Program-made: the position numbers and the translations under genes
In this document: piece after piece, positions 11,001-23,000 of the stretch
Layout: each line of letters starts with the position of its first letter
Position numbering within the stretch: position 1 is the first letter of the stretch
Notes under the pieces: generated by a model
The model's input: only the letters and a program-made list of their open reading frames with translations
Databases searched by the model: none
What the model was told of the DNA's origin: nothing
DNA from: Ilex aquifolium
Lineage: Eukaryota; Streptophyta; Magnoliopsida; Aquifoliales; Aquifoliaceae
Reading direction: 5' to 3'
DNA length: 64,000 nucleotides
Assembly (NCBI GenBank): GCA_951799425.1
Contig: OX637395.1
Coordinates: 13,432,451 to 13,496,450, forward strand

Positions 11001-14000
11001 AGGCAAAAACAAGGTGTCACAGCATCTCCAATCCTTACCCAACTTTAAATTTAAGAAAAAATAGGCTAAAAAACAAAACTATCTCTAGTTCTTGATTCAA
11101 ACCCATACCAGATGAAGGGTACTCAAATTTCTAGTCAAATTGCGGGAGATTCAAATTTTACTCAAATCTTGAATGGTCAAATTTTACCTTTTTTTAAAGA
11201 TCCAATAGTCATATTATTATCCTTTAAATTTGGATTTCTCTTCATTTAAATTTTGATTTTTCCTCTTTTAACTTTGAGTTTCTCTATTGGAATACATAGA
11301 ATCAAATCGAGCTTTTTTACTCACCTATTAACTCATATTTGAGTAAATATTTGAGGCAAGACTAGACATGGCCTTAGGACTATGAAGCACGGACACTCTC
11401 AACAAGATGATGTATCTGTGTCGGACATGTGTCCGACACCAATACTTTTTGAACACGTGTTTAATACTCTTTTATACCTGTCCATAATTAAATGATAAAA
11501 GTTTAATTTCGGACACATGTCTGATACTTCTTTTGGGACATGTCTGCTACTTCTTTAGAACGTGTGTATTAATAAACAATAAAAATGTGTTCATATGTGA
11601 TTAACAAAACTTAAAAATTTGAATGATAATTAACTTATACTATGAAAGAAGAGAATATATAATTACCAAGACTACACATACTAAAGTTGTACTCAAAATA
11701 TATAAATAAAAGCAAAAGAAGCATATAAGTTTTTAAAATGAGAAATTGAGAAAATGAAAACAATTATTCAAATTATATATGTTGGTTACATGTTGTCTAC
11801 AAAAAAATTGATGACTATTGACTATTATGATGCTTTAGTCTAAAAATTCCAGCTAGATGACTAGGCATAACATTCACTTATCATAAAGTACTAAATTTTT
11901 TATGAATAATATATCATTATTACTCTATTTACAGTAATAATATAATTTTATATATAAAACGCAATTATCAACGAAATTGGAGAAAAATATACAAACGGAA
12001 AGGAATAACTAATCGATGAAAGAACATGAAACCATTCTATTTCAATAGAGGTATGAGAAATGGTTGGAGGCAATGAAGTCGATGAAGTGGTTGGATTTTG
12101 CGAGTATTCCAACCACTACTGGATGTGATTCCAAGAGCTGAACGAGAATAGCATGTCCCCAACGTGTCCGTATCCTACTTTTTTGAGAAATATAGTGTTT
12201 GTGTCATGTCATATCCGTGTCTTGTGTCCGTGCTTCTTAGCCTCAAGATGTTGGCTAAATTTCGTGAGTCATATTGTAATAAGTCTTTGTTTGATATTGA
12301 ATCTAGAAGTGCAATCGGTCAAGAAACTGTCAAGATTGAAGACCAAAGCCATGTTGGGAAGATGGATGTTGAAGCTACATCTTTGTTATCCACCGGTTTA
12401 GGTGTAATAAGTGACTTAGAAACCTAGTCAGCTTAAATTGGATTAATTAGGTTGAAATTGGACTAAGACTTTGATATTCGCAGCATGACTCTTTAGGTGG
12501 TAGCTCCAGGTGAAGTCTAAGACTTTTCTTTGATTTTCTAGAGAAGCAATTAACAACCACACCAAAACAAGCAATAGAATGATCGTGACAATACAAAGGA
12601 AAATAACATAGTGACAGCAAAGGACAAACGTAACACTAGCACCACCAACAATACTGGCACAAACGAATACAACCAACACCACAAGCAACAACAAATTAAA
12701 CTACAACAAGGGCTTAGACAACCAATACTAAACCAAAATTAAACCGAAATGAAAACCATTATACTAACGTCAGACTAGGCCAAGAACCACTGAACTGACA
12801 CTACATTGAGTTAAAAAAATTTAACCGAAACTGATCCGAGATGAAAACCACTTGTTAATGTGTGAACTAGGATTTAAAAGAAAGAGAGAGAGAGCGCAGA
12901 GAGGCAAGAGAGAGAAATGTAAGAATGAGAAAGAGAGAACATACCATACCTTCTCTCTCATCTCATATATATATATATGTATCTAAATTAAACTAAAAGA
13001 CCAATATACCCCTCTTGGGATATAGTTATTACATAGATGCCACTTATACATTCTAACACTACTAAACCAACACAAATTGAGCCAAAAAACACTAAACTGA
13101 CACTAAAAATTGAGTTGAAAACACTAAAATAGAACTATCTAAGATTAAAACCATTATATCACCACCAAACTGGGCCGAAAACAATTGAACTGACACAAAA
13201 CCGGGATTAAAACCACCAAACAAGCACCAAATTATGCCGAAGATAATTGACTGACACTAAACAAATCTGAAAACTCCAAAATTCACATTAATGATGAAAC
13301 ACCACAAACACGAACACGGATTCAATCACCCCACAATAACTAATAATGATTACAACAGCCAATGAACAACCAATGAAGACACTAGCGATAGGAAAAATGT
13401 AACTAAGTAATTCCGACGACAACAATAACCAGCGAACAGAAGACGACTACAACTTGATCTGTGGGGAGTCGAGCCCAACCTCTAGGCGAGGGAGGTGCTC
13501 ACTTAGGGTTCGGCCTCACTCACCTAAGTACCCGGCTCCGATACCAAGTTAAAACTTGAATAATTGTATGTTAGGATTGAAGAAAAGAAAGAGGAGAGAA
13601 ACAGAGAGGAAGAAAGAGATTATGAAAAAATATTGTGTCGAGTGTATGTTGCCAAACACCCTATCACTTATTTATATTAGATTGAAATTGATGAAAATGA
13701 TGATATTAAGAAAATGAAATATAATAGGAAAACCACATAATAAGAAAATACAACAATAAGAAAGTAATATAATAGGAAAGTAGAACAATAGGAAAGTAAC
13801 ACTCTAACAGGTTCATTCAAGAATGAACCACCAACAGTAATTGAGGTAATATATCCCTTTGCCCCTTGAAATATGTTAAAACCAAATAATCACCTAAGGA
13901 AAATGTTCTCCAAACAATAGCTATGGATTCATTAACCAAGCATTGAATGGAATATTTTCCCAAACCAAGGGGCACTATCACATTTTTAAGATAGCACGCT

Positions 14001-17000
14001 AGTTCATGATATTAGTACTCTGAAGCAGTACCAGAAGCAACCAACCTTGGATACAATACATTAGATATAGTAGGACTTTCTTTTCCCATGTGGTGGATGG
14101 GTATAGATAAAAGCATGCTTTTCGATTTCGAGTGAATCCAAAATAGGTGCAACAGATATAATAAAAGAAGCCCTAACTTTCTATTTCAATAACCAGGGAA
14201 AAACTCACTCTTCCAAAAGGGCAAACCTAGGGGAATTCTTCTAGAGTCTTAAGTATATAAATCTGCAAAAGAAAAGAGAGCCCTTGTTCCTAGATAAGTG
14301 ATTAGATATGCCTACGACTGGAAAGGTAGCATGCGATATTCTCAAATTAAGTCGGTGCATTGTTATTGCCCTAGTTGCCTTATTATCTATCTTGGGCGAA
14401 CTTAAAAAACCAACCAATTGGACATGTTCTAGCTAGTCTCCCATTTGAATAGGTTTTGGATAAGCATAATTTAGGTAAGTTATTGGAATCCGAAGTCTAA
14501 AGTCGAGGTAGCATGAATAGGAGACTATTGAAGTGAAGTTTGGAATTATTATGGTTTTCTATCTTCAGATTACCAAATTGAAGAATCACTAAGGCCTTTC
14601 AACAATTTGATGCACCCTCACTAGAGTCATGCATCATCAAACTGACCTCAAATAAAATGAGTCTCCCAAGCACTAATCTTCCTAAGAGTTCGAATTGTTC
14701 TATAGGATAGTAGGTTGAATGAATTGCATTAGTGCGATCTGACTAGCTGAATCACGCAACGAACAAATCATCTCCTCGCCTATTTTAAAAAGAAAAGCAG
14801 ACTCATTCAAATCGCATCTTCGATCTTGCATATGAGACATATTTATTCTGTGTGTGTGTCCATAGGTCAACCAACCCCAACATCACCACCATGGAAACAA
14901 AATTTCCTAAAACTTTTTTCGTAAAACAAACCCAAGCCTTTTCCACCTTCCATCCTACGTTTCGCTGCTTGAAACTACTTTTTTTGTTAGGTCAGCCATA
15001 AACCACTTGGTCAGAGCCATGGTCTACACAACTATGCTTCATATCCTCCTTGTTTTTGGTCTAAGTGGAAACAAATATTTCTCCTTGTTTTTTTGTCTAA
15101 GATTTAACTAAAACAAACGAAGCATCATTCTGGATAAGAAGTCCATAGGTTATACACCGTTGAAGCATAACTTGAACTTTAATGGACAAACTATGCTTCA
15201 AATATTGTCGATCTCAAGGACGCCTTTAGTTGAAGTTCACACCTGATCTACCATCTAAACTTCCTACATTCACTCCCATAAATTGAAACAAGAAAACAAG
15301 TATTAGAACCTCCCAATGTAATGTAATCAACCTCATGTTATGCCTGACTAGCGATCGTGCTGCACATAGCATTCCCTTTTTTGATCTAACCTTTAAGCCT
15401 TCGAGTACATAAATGAAAGAAAGAACTCAGCTTATGAAAATGATACGCCGCAATTTCCACGAGGAATCTCGAGGCGTATAATCATATTTTCAGTTATTGG
15501 TCCATCTTCTCCCAAAAACCACTAACTTAATTCAAGTCTCTCCACACATTATATCAAGATCATATATCTTGTTATGCATTCCATAGGTTTACAAGTCGAC
15601 AACCTTACAATTTAAAAAAAAAAAAAGCTAGGCTACAACCAACATCAATTACCCTACTAATGGAATCATTAGGCATGCTTACTACATGACTATCAACCTC
15701 TACGAATTTATCTTCATACCTAATCCTGTTAATATGTGAAAATTTGAGAATAGAGTATTCATGATGTATAGGAAGGGGAAGAATTAGGGGATGAGAAGAA
15801 AAGAAGAAAGGGGTGAGAAATCAAATGAAAGAGAAGAGAACTTGGGGAATAAGCAATATCAATATTCACAAATAATCAAAATTTGCCAAAATAAATACCA
15901 CATCCCCTATATGTATAGGGAGTACAAACCCAAAAGCAACTAAATAGTCAAAATGACAAATAAGTCTCAAAAGTAAAATGACAAATAACTCATAATCCCT
16001 ACGTCTACGCCTACTAAAACCAAAAACAATCCGATTCCCATCAATTCATCTTATTGATGGTAACTTAATCCAACAAACTAACAAAAAGTATCCCAAAATG
16101 TTTCAGAAGTTGTGTAAATATGAGGTACAAGAGATCTTTCTTGAAAGAAAATTCCAATAGCAATCTCTTTCTCTAGTATCCCATTATTGTAGTATATACT
16201 GGACATCCCTTCCCCACTGTTTATGACTTAAAGGGCATTAACTAGTGTATAATGTGGCTGCACATGAATGCACCATGAGTGCGTGAAAAAAAAAATTAAA
16301 ATTCTTTGATGGGTTCTATTTCAAATGTGGATGAAGATGCATGCTTCCCTAATGTTTCGGAATGGTGAGAACTCAATTTCACCTTTCTTTCATCTCTTTC
16401 ACTTAGTTTGTTGTTCCCTTTTATGCTTATTTTCCCACCCAGATGTCTCAACGGAAAGCATGTTGCAACCAAGTACGTTAATGAAGGATCTTAGTTATGC
16501 TTATAACTCCCCAGCAGATTTGCATGTGCTCAAAGACATCCACACTGGCGTATAGCTACTGATTCAACGATACCGCTATTTCTTGTGAGTTTTCTACATT
16601 TCTAAGCAAATTTAAAAATCCAGGCTGCCCAGAAACTGTATAGTGGGAGACAGTCACCCTAACTTAACATGAAACGCTACACATAAAACTACTGACCCCA
16701 GAATACAAAAAAAGGTGCATACAGCTTTCCAAAAAAGTTAATATAAAGAAATTACAGTGGACCTTGGTTGACAAAGTGGTAAGAAAGAAAGTAGCGGCTT
16801 CTTCATCTAGACATCTACCGATCAATAAAACAGGACAGATACCAATAGTCAATACCCAATCATTACTCAGCAATACTAGCAAATTAATAATGCAGAAAAC
16901 CAATTAGACTGTATTGATCGCAACTGTTCACAATGGTTCACAATATCGCCTAATGAAGAAATTGAGAAGAACAAAACGACGCGTACCTGCAAAAGGAGGA

Positions 17001-20000
17001 ATGCCCATTTCAACACCCATATGAACAAGAGCGCTTCGCATCTCATTCCTTCCAATCTTTCCCTTATCTTCTCCATCTAAGTCAGTGAAGAGATTCTCTG
17101 CTAGCATCGCAAAATCATCTTCATCTTCCAAAAACAGCCTTAGTGTTTTTCCATCCAAAATGGCTACAACAAGGGGATCATCTAAACACAAGAGTCAAGT
17201 ATAAGCAGTCTGCCCCTTGCATTTGATTAAAACAGAAAGTCAATTCTAAATGAAATCAACTAAGGGAATGAAAAGGTTGCAATTTTCAGCACATCTCTAT
17301 AGTAAACAAATTATTCCAAAAACATAAAAGCAAAAAAACTAATAACAATTCCCATTCATGAACAAAAGAGTTACCCATAGCTAATATCTATCAAATGGAT
17401 GGTTTAGACCCCAAGATGACAACTAATAACAACATTTTCTAATTATCAAAATTAATACAAGGTAAAGCTCATAGAAAACATAAAACTAAATAATAAAGCC
17501 ATAAAACTAGTTGGGTTAGCAATTTGAGAGTGGTGAATGACTAGTCGTGGATCAGTTAGACCCATATTTGATAATATTAGACAAAATAAAAAAGAACACT
17601 ACACTATTACTTTTGACTCAATATTTTAATAAATTGTACGAGATAAATTCATTAAAACAAAAGTAGGGGGACATTTTCTAGGATAGTGGTAATCATGTTT
17701 ACACTAATAACCATGAGGTCATGAGTTCAGATAGGAGGCAGCCTAGTTAGTATAAATCAAAGACACATCCAGGATTAGTACTTAAGAGAATGAATTTTTA
17801 ACATGTCTTGATGGGGACATTTAGGAAGATAGATAGAAAGAAGACGATGAGTGAACTCTTTAAATTTTGAGGATCACTTCATAAGTTCCATATCAAAAAA
17901 GGAATTTTAAACCTAGAGGACGGTTGTCCCCTGCATCCTTCTCTAGATGTACCCTAGGTACAGAGAATCCTAAGGGCCAAGCCTAGTTACATGGTTCAAA
18001 GTATCAACTAATATCAATGTGACTTGGTGCATTCTGATTCAATGTTGTTACACGTTTCAGAGTCAAAACCATTTCCGAGTCAACTTGAGTCGCCAGTGTC
18101 ACTACCACCGAATCAGTCAATATCATTCCGAGATGCTACATAATGCTTGGATCTCTTGTGATGTTAAAATATTTCTTCAACATAGCCTTTCATTAGTAGC
18201 GGCTGATACCATCACACGACCTTGCAATGGATGCGTCTTCGTTTTGTACAAGTTGATGGCTAATACCAGAACTTTGAACCACATTGTACCCAGTCCACCA
18301 CTCCTACCTCCTCAACAACAAAGGCCATTTTTTTGGATTGAAGCAAAACCAAAGTGGTTAGCATTTCATTAGTAGCAGCTGATACCATCACACGACCTTG
18401 CAACGGATGCGTCTTAGTTTTGTACAAGTCGATGGTAATACCAGAACATTGAACCACGTTGTACCGAGTCCACCACTCCTACCTCCTCAACAACGAAGGC
18501 CATTTTTTTTGGATTGAAGCAAGACCAAAGTGGGTAGCTTATCAAAACCTGTAGCTCCAAAAAAAAAGCCAAGTCAGCAGTGCAGCTCAATGAAGATTCA
18601 AGTCCATCAGAAGATCTTACACATGGATGTACTGAGCACAAATCCAAGACACATAGCTGAGCTTGGAATCACATGGTTGAACTGGAAGTTTGTTAGGAAT
18701 TTTTTCTTTGTGTATATAGCACTCAGATAGTTAACTTTGCTTTGTAATTTCTTGGGCATCACTCTTGTAACTACCATATTTATCGTGTAGTTAGGTACCA
18801 ATTGGTTGCATCAATGAAAGAAAGCTTTCTTCCTTCTCCTCTCTATTACTCTCCTCTCTCTATGTTCCTTCATCTTACTAAGATATAGAAAAATCAACAC
18901 GATATCAGAGCAGTAGTGGCTTCCACAACACCAGAAACTCCCAATGTTTCTTCTCCTTCCTCTTCCTGCACGAATGCTACTGTGATTAACACCAATTCCA
19001 ATTCAAAGGACCTTGCTAGTCCATATTTTCTCAACCCAAATGATAGACCAAGGACTCTCGTTACTAATCATCCTCTCACCAATGATAATTGTCACTCTTG
19101 GGCTCGAACAGTTCGAAGATCACTTCGAATCAAAAAGAAGTTGGGATTTATTGATGGAAGTCTCTGTGAACCAGCTGATCCCAAGGATCCTATATGGATT
19201 CATGGCTTGAATGCAATGATATGGTAATGACTTGGCTTCAAAATGAATGTCTTTGGAAATCAAGAATAGTGTTGTCTATGTGGAGACTGCACATGAACTC
19301 TATATAGAGCAGGAGCAAAGGTTTGCTCAGCACGATGGTCCAAGGATTTATGAACCAAAACAACCAATACATACTCTCTCTCAATGGGAAGACTTTGTCA
19401 GTTTATATTTCTTGAAATTGAAAGGATTGTTTGATGAACTTTTGAATTTTGAATCCATACCATCTTGTACATGAAGAGCTATGAAAATTGTTCTTGAAAA
19501 TCAGCAACGAGATTAGATTATGAAGTTTCTTATGGGGCTGAATGATTCCTTTACAAACATTAAAGCACAAATCATTTTGATTAAACCAATACCTAGTTTA
19601 AGTGAGGTTTATACACTAGTTCAGCAAGAAGAAAAACAAAAACAAGTCTCAATAGGTCTTAGTATAAGTGACTCCCTTACATTAGCAGCAAAAACTAGTT
19701 TCACCACTGGGTGCAACTTGGGAGGGTTAACCCGAACCCAACCCGAAAAATTTAGTACTTAGGTTGAGGTTTTAACTATTTGGGTTAGGCTTGGGCAAAA
19801 AAATCTCAACCCGAATTTAATTCGGACAATACTCAGGTTGAGTCATTGGGTTCACGGGTTCGACCCGAACCTGAATTTATAAAATAGGGTTCAACCATTT
19901 TTTTCCATTTCAAAACCTTATATATTTATTTAACCCACAAAATTTTACCCATCTTTTTTCGCTCACCCCTTTCTCTTCTCCTTCTCTTCTCCAAATTAAG

Positions 20001-23000
20001 GGTTTGTTGGGCTCTAGCCTTTTTCCTCCTCAATCTTACCCTTTGATATGCAACACAAACGCAATCTTATATCAAGATCTACACACATCCATCTCATACA
20101 GATACTCACTATACCAACTGCTGCTCCTCTATTCCTCGCCATCACTACAATCATTGGATTGCTGGCTGGTGTAGTGCTCGTCGCTACGTCATTGGTGATT
20201 TGGAATTTGACATATTCACTAAAGATAGAGATCTAGGGTTTATTTAGTAGTTTTTATTGTTTTTTTCACTTTTTCCTTGATTTACTTTTACTATTATGGT
20301 GATGTTGTAGATGAACCGGTAATGATGATCACATTACATGATTTGGGATAGTATTGAACTTATTTTTCATTAACACAATACATGATGATTTTAGGGTTTT
20401 TTGTTGTGTTTTCTAATTGTTGTGACTTGGGCATGAATATTTTCATTATATTTCATGATTTAACCAGACTTTAACCTGAAATTCAACCCGATAAGTCTAG
20501 CTCGAGTTTGAAGATTTAATGACGGGTTGGACCTAGGTTAATGATGGTCGGGTTGAAGCTCGGGTTGGATTGGGCACGGGCTGAGGGTTTGGTTTTTCAG
20601 GTTGAGCATAGGTTAACCCCTCAACCCTGCCAAGTTGCACTCCTAATAGTGAGTAACAGACAATTTGGATCTTAGAAGAGAGAAAGGTCTTCCTGCAAAA
20701 TTCCTGGCCACTCACTAGATAAGTGCTTCAACGCTAATCTAGATATGGAAAAACCACTCTGTACTCGTTGTAATATTACTAGACATACCAAACTGCGTAC
20801 ATCTAGCCCTCCCCAAACCCCGCAATGGCGAGAACCTCGTGGACGCCCTATACCATTGATAGATGCTACAAACTTTATGGTCATCCACCAGGGCACAAGC
20901 TACACAACAAAACCAAAGCATTTGTTTCATCAACAAATCAAGTCAATCAAGTTAATTAAGCAAATCAAGAGTAGAACACTGAAGGTTCCCCTACTACTAT
21001 TACTAAGGAGCAATATCAACATCTCACGGCCTTATTCCAATCCAAGACTCCACATCCTTCTGCTAACCGAGTTCAATCCATCCCAAACACTACATATATT
21101 GATTCTAAGCCTACTACTAGGACTGGTATTTCCTTTTGTTTTTCAACTTCTGAAGTCAAACATTTAGATGCCTCCAAAGTTCCTTGGATAATAGATACAG
21201 GTGCAACAAATATGATTTGTTGCACCTCAATCTATACCTCTAATTCTATTAAAGTTCCTTACAAAGTAAAACTTCCTAATGGTAATCTATCAGAGGTAAC
21301 ACATATAGAAACTGTTAAAATCAGTGAGACTATCATTCTTAGAAATGTCCTGTGCATTTTCAACTTCAATCTCATGTCAGGATTTCAATTGTTGCTTTCT
21401 TTTCTTCACCAATGAATGTTTTATCCAGCAAATTTCCACTAGGAGCACAAAGGGAACAGTGAGATTCACAATAACTTGTATTGGCTCAAGATGACAGCAG
21501 TTTCTCCCTGGCTACAATTTTACCAGTAAAAACAGCCTTTCATTTCAGCGTTTGTTCAATTCTTAGAAAAACTTCAGACTTCCATTTCTTGACAGCGAGC
21601 ATAAGACTCCCAATGCATTTTATTTGATCCACTGTGACATATGGAGACCTTGCACCCATATGGCCTATGATGAATCTAGATACTTCCTTACAATTGTTGA
21701 TGATTTTACAAGGTGAACATGGCTCTATCTAATGAAAACTAAGTCCCAAACCAAGCCATTTCCCAAGTCATTTTATTCACTCATTGAAACTCAATTTCAA
21801 GCCAAGATCAAAGTCATTCGTTCAGACAAAGAAAATGAGTTTGGCATCACAAAATTTTTCCTAGAACAGGGAATCATTCACCAAACAAGTTGTGTATAAA
21901 CCCCTCAGCAGAATGGAGTTTTCAAGAGAAAACATCAACACATCCTAAATGTGGCCAGAGCCATCATGGTTCATTCATCCATCCCTGTTGATTTTTGGAT
22001 TGATTGTGTACTAATAGCCACTTATTTGATCAATAGAACTCCAACTCCTAAATTGCAAAATCAATCTTCATACCAGTTGCTCTTCAAAACCAAGCCAGAC
22101 TATAAGTATCTTAGAATTTTTGGATGTCGATGTTATGCTTCCACATTGAAACAAAACAGACGCAAACTAGACCCTATAGCCAGAAAATGTGTCTTATTGG
22201 GGTATCCATTGGGGGTCAAAGGCTATAAACCGCTAGACTTAGATGATCATTCCATTTTTCATTCTAGGGATGTTTTCCACGAGAACATTTTTCCTTATAG
22301 GACAGACAATTCATCTTCTGTCCCACATTCAATCCATCATTCACGTTCCACTTCTTATGGTTCTTCACCATTCACATCTTTTCAACCATTTTCTACTCCT
22401 AATTCTATAGAAAATGTACTGGTTTCAGATCCAACTCCATCAAGTCTTTTGACATCCCCAGAAATCATTCTGTTCCACTTACCAATACACAGCCTACATC
22501 AAAGGATATTTATACGCCCTCATCTCACATTGGCAGTCCCAATCACACTTCAGCAGACACCTCTGGAGAATACCATATTGTTTTTCCTACCCATAGATTC
22601 AGCAGAGTAAGGAAACAACCACTGAATCTCAAAGACTACTACTATCAGCAAGCTCTTGTACCTTATTCTTCTCAAGAGATTGCCACAGGCTCCAAACAGT
22701 CAGGTCATTCTTATCCTCTATCTTCTTTCTTATCCTATGACAAGCTTTCACATGACTATGCAGCATTTGCTATATAAATTTTGAACCATAGCGAGCTTGA
22801 CACATACCATCAAGCTGTTAAAACCTTAGAGTGGTGTAAAGCCATAGATAGTGAAATTGCAGCCTTAGAATTCAATAATACTTGGGGAAATCACAGATTT
22901 ACAAACCGAAAAGGAATCTATTGGCTCAAAATGGTATATAAGATTAAATACAATTCAGATGGGACTATAGAAAGGTATAAAACCTGTTTAGTTACAAAGG

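Noticed and set aside
17690..17780. A possible SINE with a box B-like CATGAGTTCAGAT
   Set aside because: No matching box A spacing, tail or target duplication was found.
21951..22610. Intact integrase
   Set aside because: Two upstream in-frame stops and loss of the catalytic Glu show it is a remnant.
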